From Toxoplasma gondii ME49 (Eukaryota > Apicomplexa > Conoidasida > Eucoccidiorida > Sarcocystidae): a stretch of DNA of 64,000 bases. The stretch's first letter is position 1, and each line of letters opens with the position of its first letter. The translations under genes and the position numbers were made by a program. The stretch spans positions 3,248,458-3,312,457 of the forward strand of contig NC_031476.1 in assembly GCF_000006565.2 (NCBI RefSeq). Direction: 5' to 3'. Shown here piece by piece: positions 24,601-37,554 of this stretch. The notes under the pieces are model-generated. The model searched no databases. It was not told the origin of the DNA and worked only from the letters and a program-made list of their open reading frames with translations.

Positions 24601-27600
24601 GCGGAGGCGGAGGAAGAACCTGGATGGCGGGGGGCGGTGCGGGGGGCGGCGGATTGGGGGAATGAAACTGAGGGTGGTGAAAGGGCAGGTGGAAGAACCT
24701 CCTTCTTTTCTGGAGACAAGGTGGGGAGGCTTGAAGCTGATGGCGCGTCAGCGACTGCCGCCCCGGACCAGCTCAAACCGACGCGTGGTGAGGAGAAGGC
24801 GGCGAGATGTAGAAGGACGAGTTTTGCGGCGCGACCCCGGCGATACGCCCACGAAGGGAACATTTTGCGAGCCGACAGAATCCAGTTTGGAGGTACGGCA
24901 GAGTGGCTTGTAAAGTCGGTTTTCAGCAAGTGGAGACAGCTGACGTAAAGCTGTAGTGGCTAGCAATCCTCCTTCCACCACACGCACTATAGAGCAGACA
25001 AGTGTGGGACGCCCTGGAGCACCGCCGTCATCGACAAATCGGTTGTTCTCTCGTCTGGATGTAGACATGCGCGAGTGTGCAGAAATGCCAAGGTCTCTTT
25101 CTGCCTTATGTATGTATCGAAACACAGGTTCGAGGTATGCGGCCTGGGCGCTCTGTTCTGTTTCTGGTTCCTGCTTTACGTTTTGTCCCCCCACTCGCAC
25201 AACTCAACTTCTTTGTCCGCAGAATCGGGTGTTCCGGTTTGTCTTGAGCTGCGATTTCCTCGGTGTTTCCGTTGCATGCAGAGGAGTACTGCACGTCGGT
25301 CTTGACCTACGGAAGTCGGAAGCGCTATGGCATTTCGGCGCGGAGCTGGGAGCTACATCTTCTTCTCACGACGGCGGTGCTCATTCGCCGCAGGCATCTG
25401 AGCTCGTGGAGAGAACCGGGTCCTCATGGAAAGCCCGGACGCTGGGGACTTCCATCGAATTCGTCCGCCCCACGCCCTCCGGGAGGAGACGCAGGCCAGG
25501 TGGCACGGGCCTCGGGAGGTTCCGGGCTCCCTCGGCGAGTCTCCGGAGCTTGGGACGGAGAACCCAAGTCCGAAAACGGAGACACACAGACAGCCGGAGA
25601 CAGGCGGAGTGACGACGGCAGACACCGACGACTCTCCGGATTCGGGCAAGAGAAAGAGCGAAACGACGATGAGAGATGTGAGGGGTTTGAAGGCGGGGCA
25701 GCTGCAGGACAGGTCCGAGAAGACGAACAGGCGTGGGGAAGGCCGCGAGATGATGCGGGGGAAACGAGGCGGAAAGCAGAAGAAGGAAAAGCAATTCAGG
25801 AAGACAAAGAAGGTGCGATGTTGTCTCCAGACGGCGGGGATTGCCTTGCTGTCCCTCCACCGTGCATTCGAATTCTCCAGGCACTGCAACTCACCGGAGA
25901 GAACCAAGCGATTCATGCAATCGCCGTCGCCACAGTTCTTCGGCGACCCCCCTTTTCGTCGCTTTGCCAGGAGGTGCAGAGACTTTGCGACGAGCGGCAG
26001 AAATCAGCAAAAGACGAGCTTGCGCGACAGACAGAAGCACAGCTGGGGTTGGGAAAGAGAACCGAACGCACGCGCGGAAGCGGACACAGTGCGAAAGGGA
26101 AGACGAGGAGCTCTGCAGGGCGCCGGAAGGGGGCAAGCGGGGACAAGGTAGGAGGACCTGAGGACAGAGAGGAAGCAGGAGGAGCAGAGCCGAGGGGGAG
26201 GGAACTGCATTCACCGGAGAAACGCAAAGCGAAGAACGACGAAGAGTGTGGACCAGGGAAACGAAGGAAGACAGACGAAAAGAGACCCAACGATGACACC
26301 TCAGGGACACAGCAACGTCAGGACGTCGGAAAAGGCGGCAGGGCGAAGCGAGAGAACGATCCATCAGCCGGGCGTCGAGCCAGACTGGTGAAGGAGGAGA
26401 GAGACGCAACAGGAGATGCAGCGATCGAAGTGAATTTCGAAGCTTCCAAAGACGTCGAACACGCCAAGTGCAGTGGCGCGGAAGATCCTGCGCTCTCGCA
26501 GTCGACAAAGCGGTACTTAAAGACAAACAACGGCAACCCGCAGCAGACAGAGAAAACGCGAAGGGCGTCCCAGAGCCGAGGAAAAGCTCCAACCGGGAGG
26601 CCGGTGCCCTCCGGTGTCCATGCCGGCGAGGAGGGATCGAACCAGAGCGGCACGACTGATGCAAATATGTTTCGAAACAACAGTGGGGCAGGGAGAGATA
26701 CGTCAGTTGATGACACAGCTGGAATTTTAGAAAGGTTAGAAGGTGAGATGCCCATGCAGGATGAAGGTCACGAACTGGGCGGAGGAGGCGACATACGGTC
26801 AGCCCTATATCTACGCGCAGTTGAGAAAATTGCAGATGCACTTGGAGGCAGCCTCGACCGCTGGACTGTCAAGACCGAAGCTGAGCGAGTGGGTCTGTCG
26901 AAGGTGAAAAGCGCTCTTCAGTGGCTGCGAGAGAAATTCCTCAGAGATGATGCAGAAGACGACGAGCAAGACGAAGAAGAAGGAAACGACGACGAAGGTA
27001 ATTCTCTGACAGAAGAACCTGAGTTTGACGGTCAGTGTGCTTTCAGGGGTCTCTCGCCGTTTGCTTCGTCGCTTCACCCTCTGTGTCTTCATGCGCATTT
27101 TTTCTCTTGTCTCCCCTTTAGCTGGGGGTCTGAACGGCTACGGCTAGCTCGACCTACATTGCGACCCCGCGTCTACGCCACAGAGACACGCAGTGTCGAC
27201 TATCTCGCACAGGCTGTGGTTGAAACGGTCAGCGGGAACATGTTCCTCGTCTCGCACTGTCAGGTTCCTTCTGGTCGCCTTCCACCGCTGCTACCGCTCC
27301 CCGACCTGTCACCTCAGACAGCGTGGGGACGTGGCTGTGGTTTCTGTCTCTTTTCTGTGAACGGAGTTAAACAACCGGATCGGTGTCTTTTTTAACTGTC
27401 TCAAGGTGGTGCGCAGGCGCTGTTGGCTGTCGCGTGTGTGCGTTTCCTATGCCGGGCGTCCAGGATCCCAGTCAACGAAGATTGTCATTTTTGCACATCA
27501 TCGTCGAGTCTTAGACTGTCTGGAGCAAGGCCTCCGGTCCTTCCAGAAACGGTCGGAGAGAGGCGGGCGCCCTGGGGGCTCGCGAGGCCGGTGCCGCGGC

Positions 27601-30600
27601 GCGTCGGAGCTAGCCAACGCTCCAGCACTCCGTGAAGCCGCGGACAGTCTATGGGAGGGAGACTCTGCACGGAGAGCTGCTTTCGGCTTCGTTCGAATCG
27701 ACGGAAGCGTGCCGGAGGAAGAGAAATTCAGACGACGAGAAATCTTCCACAAGGTGCCCCAGTGCAAGATTGCCCTTCTCTCCGTCACGGCGTCGAGCCA
27801 CGGGGTGCGCGCTCCGCTACGACCCACAGCGCATGCATGCATGTACACATAAATCATATCTATACAGAGAGAAATTTATTCGTGTGAATGCGTCTACCTT
27901 GCACCTATGTCTGTGGTGTATTTAGGGGAGTCAGACCTGTTTCCGGTCGCCGACGAGTCGGAGGAAGGTGGTTTGGGACTCGCACGTCTAGTCGTCGGTG
28001 TTGCGTCTAGAAAACCAGGGAAGCCTGGGATCTTCCTTGGCATAACATGGTGTAGTTAGAAGTTACGGTCTACTGGATACGAAGTAGAAACAAGCAGTAA
28101 ATGGCGAATCAGTGGTACAGTCTTGCGTCAGCTGAGGAGTCATATACGCACAAAGTGTACAAGACTTAAGCATGCTCTTCTGTGCATCTCCTTGGTGCGG
28201 TGATGCATCGCTGTGAAGGTCGTGCCTGTCTGGCTTCTCCATTCTTCTCGCCAACTTCATAGAGTCTCCCACAATGTCCTCATCACCTGTTTATAGATGT
28301 AAACGGTACCTTGTTAATTAAGCGCGCTTCTTCATAAGCGCGTGTACCCACACATACACGTAATCACAAATATATACGTGTATGTTTGAAATAATGTATT
28401 GTTTGGGGTTCGATGACGGTCTGTTCGTGCGATATTTTGTCGAGGAGCGCCTGAGAGTCATAATGTATGCATGTGCCTTTTCTGCTTTCTGCCCTGCAGG
28501 TGGACCTCTCAAACGCGAACGTGTGTGTGTTCGTCGAGTTGCTTCCAGAGCAGCACGAGCTCCTCCAAGCCGAGGGCCGCCTCCAGCGTCGCGGTCAGAG
28601 GCGGCAAGTCACGACTTTTTTTCTGATTAATAGATTTCTCGGAGAAGACGCAGATGCCGAAGGCTTAGGGGCCGAGAGCGCGGCTGAAGGCGACAGCTGG
28701 CGCCTCCTGACCAGCGATGCAGAGACGACAGAAGCGGCAATAGACGCGTCACGTAAGGACCCCGCCAGAGCCTCGGCGGAAAACTGCGACGTAGTGAGAC
28801 GACCTGCGAGAAAGGGCAAATCCGGGGAGGGAAAGGGAGGTACATGTCATCCCGCGCAGACACACACAGACACCTCAAACGTGGGGGATGAAAAAAAGAC
28901 GAAAAGGAAACCGTTTCCAGTCCCCTCTCGTCTGTTTGTTTCTTGCGTTGCAGTGGCGTCTCCATCCTGCGGGGAGGGATCGTCTTCATCTCTCCCTTCT
29001 CCTCGTTCTGCTTCGTCACCTGTCTCCTGCCCTTCGCAATCGGCGTCCCTGGGAACCAAGTCTGAGCCCTGCACGCGTGTCCGCCTGAGGGATTTGCTAA
29101 CGCGGTTTTGGCGAGAGGTCCTGCGAGAGAAGAAGCGACTTCTTGCTGAGTGCGAGAACCTCGATGTCTCGGCCTGGCGGCGGTACTCTGCATGCGCCGC
29201 CGCCATTCACCACGTCGTCGACGGTCCTACTGAGGCAGCGGAAGGCGATACATTCCCTCTCAAAATTCACCAGCAAGCTGAGTGGGTCGGTGCTGCTTGT
29301 CGCGGAGAAAGCGAAGGCAGGCAGACACTCAATGTTGGCGAAGAGTCTGAGCAGAGACGTGAAGGAGACAAAGACGCCGGGGAGAGTGAAGACCAGCAAG
29401 AGAGTATCGGATCCGAGGAGGCGAAACAAACGGCGGTCACGGCTGGGAGCACGCAATACGACTCCAAGTCGGCAGACACAACCGGACGAAATTGGGCGCC
29501 TGAACGCGGGGTCGGTGCGCAGATGGAGCGCCATGAGAACAAGGAAGCAAGTTCGTGCAGACACACCTCGAACAAGCCTGTTTTCTTAGAGACTGTCTCC
29601 ACGACGGTTGGCTTGCTTGGTACGGTAACGGAGACGCAGGTGGCCAATGAGGAGCTAGTCCACGGACTGAAAAGCCGGACAACACCGTCCGAAACTTCGG
29701 TCACCCTTCCTTCTATCTCTCCATCGAACAAAACGCTCGACAGGAGACGTCGCCCTGCTTTCTGTCTCGCCTCCGGCTTTTGCAGTGGAAGCGGCGATTC
29801 AGAGTTCAAGAGCGGGAGTATCCCAGAGATCAGCGAGACGCAGCCTGAGTTGCACTATCACGCGCAATCTCTGCACAGCGGAATGGAACGCGAGTTGGGG
29901 GCTGGGGAGGCGGACGACGACAACCCACTTGCGACGCATGTGGCGCCGAGGGATTTACGTTTCATCGTGTCGCCGTACACAAAGCGCGTTCATGTGCTTC
30001 GAGTTTGGAACACAAGGGACGTCACTTCTCGCATGCATACACGTTCTCCCGGCCATCCGTCGCCCTCTTTCCCTTCAGCCACCTCCTCTTCTGTCTCGCC
30101 AGATTCTTCCGATTCCGTCCCTCCACCTTCTCCGTCCTCTGAGGTGCCTTCCTCGGGTCCCGTTCCTCCATCAGCGCTCGACAGCCAGGCGCCATCTCTT
30201 TCTGAAGCCCCTCACTCTTCCCTCTCCTTTCCCGGTGGTTCTTCACTTCGTCCGGAGTCCCTCGCGCCTCTTCCTGTCGACATCGCTGGGCAGTCGTTCT
30301 TAGAGAGTCAAACGGGTACGCGGTGTGTCTCTTTCGCTCGCGACGCCTGTCTCGCGGTCGAGCCTTTGGGAATCTCGTTTCCCGCTGAGGAACTGCTTGC
30401 GCCAGGCGCCTTTCCTGGAGCTGTCTCTTGCACTGCGACTGCCTCGAGGATTTCCTTCAGTGAGGTACCGATGTTCTGCGCCACAGGGCAAAGGCCTGAG
30501 GTGCCAGGCCGGGCTCCTGGTTCAGGCGCTTCATCAGACGTCCTGTGGCGTCGCTCTGGGCCTTGGAGGAAAAGTGAAACGGAATCCCGCGAAGGATTTG

Positions 30601-33600
30601 AGGACATGGTGAAAGGCTATGCAGCCCGTTTCTACGCAGAGTACCTCTCCCTTACTTCCTACCAACGACGCAAACTCCGAAACGTGTATGCGCCGCTGGG
30701 CCTCCACGCCTGGATTGCTTCAGGGGCTGTCTTGACAGCCGGCAAAGCGCATGCGGCGGGCGCGTCTGCTAGTCGTCCTATCTGCGAAGGTTTTGCAGGT
30801 TACAATTCCCCATCCGTTCTTCAGATTGTTTCTCCCTTTTTTTCGGAACCGTTCCACACACCGAGAACGTATCATCAAGGCCAGGCGCCTCCTTACGAAG
30901 ACAGAAAAGACGTCGCAATCGGGTGCCCGAGGCAGTGGCCTGTCAAGCTCCCACGGTCCTTCCGGGACCTCCCGCTCCAGGCCTACTTCGAAACCATGCT
31001 GCACATGCACTATACGCAGTGCATGCGACGCAGCAGTCTGGCGCACTTGGGAGAGAAGGCAGCCGAAGGACAAGACTCACTGGCAACTGTCTCTGGTTGG
31101 GGCACACCCAGTGACAGCAACTATTTTGTTCCCTCGCGGTACTACATGTTGGCCGGGGAGACACCCACAGAAGAGGCCCCAGGCCTAGGACACAACAGGG
31201 CGCGTGCAGCCGGCAAGGCTCCGCGGGTCGGACTCCAAGAGTCGCGGGAGTGTGAAGCTGAGGCAAGGACGGAGCCCCCAGAAGGCGACGGGACTAAGGG
31301 TGCACAACGCGCGAGTGCGGGATCTCTGGCAGTCGACGCCTCTCGTTCATGCTCGCCTCATGCGTCGCAAGAGAATGCCACCGAGACACATCCATTTGCG
31401 TCCGCGAAACCCAGGCGCAGCGACGCCTTGCGGGGCTCTGCTGCGTTGCGTGACGGAAGTGAGCATGCAGTGAAGAAGCGCAAAGGACGAGAACCGAGAC
31501 GCGAAAACCCCAAAATACAAGGAGACGGAGGACCAGACGGGATGCAGGGGACTGTGGCGAAGGCGAGGACAGGTGGCGCGGGACCGCGAAGTTCGGGTGG
31601 TGCTCCCGATCTGCGGTGGGACGAGGACGAAGAGGAAGACGGCAGTGAGGGTGGTGCGTTTGACGAAACACTGCAGCGTCGCATTCCTGCGCCTGCACTG
31701 CCCCCACAGAGTGTCTCTGTGACACGGGGTCTTTCGTCGGCAATCCCAGCCACCTCCACGATGGTCCCAGGTGTCAAGGAAGAGTCGTGGCGGGGCGCGG
31801 ATGAACCTGCGATCACAGGATCTCTGGACCCGTCCCAATGTGCCCTCTCGGGAGACGGCGAAGGCGCTGGTGGTGTAGAGACAGATAGAGCCCTTTGGCA
31901 GGGATCAGCACACACGTATCAGAGAAAGAGGCATGGCTCCACAAAGGCTCCTGCGTACCCGTGTGACGCTGTGTTGGGAGCCGCACAGAGTTTCTCTGAT
32001 GATCCAGCTGTTCCCTTGAAGCTCACCACATCACGGTTCTTCCCACCATCTTCGTGGGAAAATGTTGCCTTGCCTTCCAAGGCCCCATCGTCTCTGAATT
32101 CTAAGATACCACCAAGTTGGGGACGAATTCGTAGGCTCACGGGTTCGTCTTTATCGAGTGAAACGAAAGATGGCGCATGCACCAGCTCTGATGATATCGT
32201 TGAAAGCGTGGACACCGTCCCGCCTTGTCCTTCGCCGACGCCCTCGGTGTCCCCTCGCTTCCCACGGGTCTTATCGAGAGAACATGAGACTGGAGGAGAA
32301 CGGGTTGGTGTTGAAAACAGACTTCGATTAGATCGATATCCAAAAGAAGAGCACGACTGTCGCCTTGCATATGTCAGGGCGCTGGCCACATATAGTCGTC
32401 TTGGAGGCTCTTGCGTCACGTACTATCAACCTGTTTTTCTAGGTCCGTCCCGCCCCACCTTGCGTGTGAATCTGTCGCAGGTCGATGTGCCCCTGCAGAC
32501 ACTAGTAGACAAATGTCCCCTGATGGATTCCCTGGAAGAGGCGAGCCACGACGGCGGCGCCTGCTCTTCGCCCCCTCAGCCCCTCTGTCTCATGTGTTAC
32601 CAGCCGCTTGTGGCACTGAGTACCACACGCAAGTGGAGTCGAAAATTGACAAACTCTGGAAGGGAAACGAAAGCGAAATGTGAACGCCCTCTGTCAGGCT
32701 CTGGTACTCCTCAATACGGGGTGAAAGCGGATGGTGACAGTGAGGAACAGAGATCACTCATGCTCAGTGAAGACGAGAAAGAAAAAGATCAGGAGAGTAA
32801 GGGTCAAAAGGCAGACTGTGGTGACAACGCGACTCGCAGTGCAATGCGAAAAGCCGACGCTCTACAAGGCTCCACGCCGCCCGTGGGCCAGATCACGGCG
32901 AGGGGTCTCCGCGTTTCGAAGCGCGGCAAAGGGAGACCAAAAAACGAACTGGTGGGCGACGGCGTCTCGGTGGGGGATCTTGAGAGGCGGAACGGTTTGC
33001 CGGTATATGAATGCCGGACACAAAAGAACAAAGCAGACGGATCGCCTTCAGATGGCCGCTCTGACTCCCAGCTACAAACGGATGATGAGGCCACTTTGGC
33101 ATTGCACGACGAAAGCGGGTCCGAGCTGTGTCAAAGGGGTGCCCAGGTCATTTTCGCGAAGAAAGAGGAAGGCGATGCTTTCGGACCGTGTCACGACATG
33201 TGTAGTGACGAGTGGGAAGTCCGGTGCAGTGACAACGACTTGTTCTGTAGTGGAGCTTGCAGAGCTGCCTTCTTCGCGCGCAGGAATAGTGACAGTCTGC
33301 GTAGACAAGTAAGGGCAACTTTCCAGCATATTGAGAGAGCGTTGGGTCATACGAAACTAGATGCCAAGCGTACACAGGTGGTGCTGCACCACTGTCGGGG
33401 GGGGTTATGTGTACGCGACAAAAATAGCGGAGAGGAGCAGAATCGCAGTGAGGGGAACATGTGACTAGCAACCGTCCAGAGGAATGTAGACGGCAGACGC
33501 GAGAAAAGCGGGAGCTTTTTTGGGGAAGGCTGTCATGGCACAGCCGCGTAGCCTCCGACCCAAGCAGGAACTTGAAAGAGCCCAGGCGCTCTCTGTGTGT

Positions 33601-35116
33601 GGCAGACGAAATCGCTGAAGGCCGCCAGGCCTACGAAGGGGATATTGCCGGGGCAGGAAGCGTGACAAGACCAAGAAACAAGTTCCTGCACAATAAACAG
33701 AAACGGTCGCGCGTCCCCTGTGTCACTGTGTTTGTAGGTATTCCGATCTGATCGCGGCATCTGCAGTGGCTGCGGCATCGATTGCGTCGCCTTGCTTGCG
33801 GGTGTCAAGAGCATGCGAGAGGAGGGCCGAAACGCTGCAGCAATAGGCGAGTTCATCTTTTCCTTCGCTCCCACAGTAAGCAAGAGATATAACAAAGAAA
33901 GAGGCAGCATTTGCGTACGTATTGGCACACTGATATCTCGCGCGCTGTTGTGCGTCAACTGCGTATGTAAATTCGTCCGCTTCTAGCCTGTAACTGAACT
34001 CGCTGGTTTTTCAGCACTGTGCGACCGAGCCACCGTTCAATCGCTGCACGCTGTCGATGCTCCATCTGCTTTGTGGCGCGTCTTTTAGGTGTTTTTTTGT
34101 CTCGATTCACGACGATAGAGAAGGGCTTCGACAGCTACTTCGTTCGTTTTGGTAGTGTAATTGCAAGCCGCCCTGACCACGGGTGCGTCAAGGATTATGG
34201 CGGCCTAGAGCGTGTCGTCATAGCTCTTCCCCTCTTGATTTTCCCATGAGTTGTGAATTTGTCACTTTGAATCTCTGCCACAGTTCAGGGCCTTTCCGAC
34301 CCTTGCTGCGCTACTGATTCGCGAACCAGTCGATGGCAACGCATGGCATGCAGATCATATAATTCCGGTCCACCAGGGGGGGGGCCTTTGCGATCTCACA
34401 AATGTGCAGACGCTCTGTCGGTAAGCGACGACCCTGGTTAACCAAAGCGAAAACCTGGAGAGGGGTAATCGAGTTCCTCGGTATGCTAGTCCTCGTGCAG
34501 GTTCCTATTCAGATGCTTTGCTTGTGTAGTAGTCGGGTTCAGGATGATTTTCCTTCACTCCTATGAAGCCTCACAGTTGCAAGGCCCCTACCATGTGATG
34601 CTTGTTCTCAAGCACTCGCATATACGATGGACCTCGTTGCAGACGAAGATGCAGTGGAGCGTGTGCATGCCTTTACTAATTAGGAATACGTGTGTGTCAG
34701 GACGGCCCCCTTCAGTGGTGAAATCAGCCTTCATAGCGGCAAATGCCAGTCGACCGAAAGAACATTTATGAAGGAATCAGATATGTCAAAGACTCGCCAC
34801 ATTAATGTGCATAATGATGCCTTGCACCGTCGTAGCATATCTACTGTTTGTATATGCGGACACAAACGTAAACAGACAGGTACAAAGGGGGTTCATGCGG
34901 TGTGCAGGCACGCGGATCATTCGTATTTCTAGTCATGCGTACATATCAATCGATACATACATTAGGGGTTTTACGTGAGACCGCTGGTGTGTTGTTTACA
35001 GAGCTTGTCACCAACTTAAAACGAACCGTGAAACGTCGCTGCGTGCCCACCGAAGTTGGATGGCACGTCAGGCAGGGTTGAGCACGGTTGAAAATCCACT
35101 ATCATTAACGCAGTGA
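18670..35116 (+). CDS. ZRANB3-like SNF2 annealing helicase with HNH nuclease domain
   Basis: My model: join(18670..20206, 20857..21626, 21958..22578, 23154..23348, 23773..24892, 25282..27227, 27472..27804, 28500..33308, 33738..33875, 34015..34088, 34289..34420, 35002..35116), ~3929 aa. Order: basic N-terminus; a topoisomerase-type C4 zinc finger joined across intron 1 (CPVCG at ~497, FLGCSSFPAC at ~515-524); SNF2 ATPase with Walker A DQMGLGKT (~1016-1023), DESH (~1208) and LLTGTPS; helicase C lobe with KIVIFAHH, VRIDGS and motif VI QAEGRLQRRGQ; a long Ser/Arg/Glu-rich tail with short ZRANB3-like blocks (FIVSPYTKRVHVL); then a C-terminal HNH domain on small exons: FCSGACRAAFFARRNSDSLR, GICSGCG, NAWHADHIIPV, and LCR|ACHQLKT across the last intron. 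Human ZRANB3 rewinds RPA-coated forks and cuts DNA with its HNH domain; a replication-stress role is inferred. The 27227 donor is the least certain junction. Confidence 0.85.
23391..23411. repeat. TA microsatellite in ZRANB3-like intron 4
   Basis: A TA run inside the intron 23349-23772, between the Walker A exon and the exon with the DESH motif. Confidence 0.85.
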
Positions 35117-37554
35117 TTCACTACTCGGCGGGCCGTAGGTTGATGCTCACACGATGAAACAAGTATAGGCGAGTACAGGGAGACTTGCAGACAGCTTCAT
35201 TATCGTGAGCTCCAAACGGTCACGGATAGTGTGTCCTTCACTTGCGATTGTGGTCCGTGTTCTGTTATCGTATCGCTCGAGGTGGTCTCGACTTTCTCCG
35301 ATCTTCCTTCACTTGTCTAGACCCGAATCGGTATTCGAGCAACAGTTTGGTTTTGTGTGATTCAGCTTACCAAGATGCATGTTTGAAACATTAGGGGAGA
35401 ATTGGGAACAATGGTTTAATTTAAGACTTTTTCAGAGCCCAGTTACACGAAATTTAAAACCCACATGTGTAGAAAAATGTGCGGTCTCCTGGTCCGTCGT
35501 CTGTTGGTTGAGTTGCAACGCTGACAAGCAAAGTCCTACTGGGTTTCACTAACCTGCTTTTCCAGTTTTTTATTGCCAGGGAGCAATTCTACACAAATGG
35601 CGGGCAACTATTGATTCCTGCGAAAACCGCTTCCGCTCTCCGTTTGGGGAAAATCCCCGTGTACCAATGAAGCTTTACCTTCCCACTTGCTAGGCTCTTC
35701 CATCGCGGCAAAACTAAAGCTGGTGACGACACCCTTTTCTTGAGGAAAGCAATCTTTTCCATATCATCGTTATTACTATTGTGTTGCAGCACCGGTTGTC
35801 ACTACTGGAAAAACATTTAAGTTCTGCGTTGCACAGAATAGCCAGAAATCCATTTCTTTTTATAAGACAGAAACTGTCGAAGGCGTTTTGAAAGCAGGTG
35901 TACCTACCGATACGGAAACAGCGGTGTCACTTTATTTTTGATGCCAACATTTCTCCAACGGCTCCAACAGTCGACACAACTGTTATAGTGGTGGTTCAGT
36001 TCGATAATTACAAATTTGACTCCCTAACACGTCGGTTGGAGACACTGGTCATAGACCTCCATCAAGGCTCCCTTAGTTCGCAAACATTTCATCGGTGACA
36101 CAGTGAAACAACACTGCTGGGACAGCATTCCGCCGTTCTGACTCGCTGGAATACGCCAATGGTGTAATGCAGGGTTCAGGACAGCTTCGAGCATCATCGA
36201 AGCAACGTTGATGCTCCGAAGTGCTCAGGTGACAAGGAAAACTTTAGATTCATAAAGAAAGCTTTCCGAGAATACAGTCCATCTACGCCACACCATATGT
36301 CGTCCATCAAACTTACGGGAATCGAATGATAATCACGGCAATATTTTCTGTAGCGTACTACTCTGCGTTTTACAGTGGTGACAGAAACGTTTCTTTACCA
36401 TCCACTACCCGTACACCATGACTCTGCACTTTCAAACAGCGTTTCATGGTGGGTTTGTAGGCGTGTACGCCTTCGGAACACCCCGGATTTTTTGTCAGTG
36501 TTTTGCAAGACACTCAACAAGCTATGACCAAAAGGGCGCAGCTCAGTTTACGCTAAACGCCTTTGAAACTGTCATCCTTGTTTGGAGCTGCTTCTTCAAA
36601 AAGGTCAAGAGAGAACTACCGAGGAAAACTCGCCGGAGAGAGCGCCTAAATTCATGAAAAACGCATGTCGCGTAAGCACCGCGTAGTGTTCATCAGATCG
36701 GCGTTCTTGTGAATCACTTTCGCAGACAGAGACGCCTCTATATCACCTTTGCGAGTAGCACTCCGCCGACCTCTTTGGCAACGCTGACGCCACCCGCTGC
36801 GGGTTCTGTTTTCCGGTGGCCGCTGCTCATTCAAGGGGCGGAGTCTACCAGAAAGCTGTGTCGACAGCCAGAAAGTATCCAATTGCTGGCCCCGCCCTCG
36901 CATGAGACGGACAGACTTCCGGTTGTCTGTCTCTGAGAAAAAGATATTATCCTCAAGAGAAGAACACCGATTGATGGCGACGCTGAAAGGCTTGTCGTCA
37001 GATCTTGATTGGATCCTTTCGGTTTTACGGTTCCACAACGTGTCCCAAACCTTGATTCAAAGCGACGGCAGGTGCATGCACATGCGAAACAACGGCGTGG
37101 TAATAGTTCAGCCAGCTGATTCTAGATCCTCTGCCAACAGCTTCATCCCTGAAGAGTGTTAAGATTGCTGTTATGTCAGACTTTTTTTTCTTCTCGTGCC
37201 TTCCACTTTTGACTGAAAGACTCCGGAGAAACATTGGTGTTTCTTTCGTTCGTCTCTTGTGCACGCTAACACAGAAAGTCGGCTGCCCATGGTAACTGTT
37301 TCAACCTCCAGCTTTTTTGTCTCGATTTTCTACAGTGACAGTAGTTGAACACGCATGCAAATGACAGGCCTCGGTGCCAAGCTGGCAAATTGTACGGCTC
37401 TTGTTTTTTGCGAAAGGGGGGTGTACAAACTGTCTACGTTTTTCAAAGTTGCGGTGGTCGGAGGCATCACATTACGAACTGAAGCATCTGTGTACGTGCA
37501 CTCTATTCACATTCACAGGGGATAACAGTGTGTCTTTAACAGCAGTGATGCCAA
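35117..37554. other. Spacer upstream of the selenoprotein-like gene
   Basis: About 2.4 kb after the ZRANB3-like stop. ORFs are at most about 130 codons (one at 36652-37038 on the minus strand) and carry no recognisable domain. It probably contains the ZRANB3-like 3'UTR and the selenoprotein S-like promoter. I see no repeats or RNA genes. Confidence 0.55.

Noticed and set aside
25891..26841. 316-codon minus-strand ORF
   Set aside because: Shadow of the Lys/Arg/Glu-rich insertion of the ZRANB3-like gene; its Ser/Leu/Arg-rich translation is what the complement of such codons gives.
27031..27121. Intron in the ZRANB3-like gene between GTCAGT and a pyrimidine-rich acceptor
   Set aside because: The phases do not match (one base carried, two needed) and splicing would reach TAG within ten codons; the unspliced frame is open. 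It is kept only as a possible optional event.
33309..33464. Stop at 33464 as the end of the SNF2 gene
   Set aside because: The donor CAA|GTAAGG at 33309 and the in-phase downstream exons restore a family-diagnostic zinc/HNH domain.
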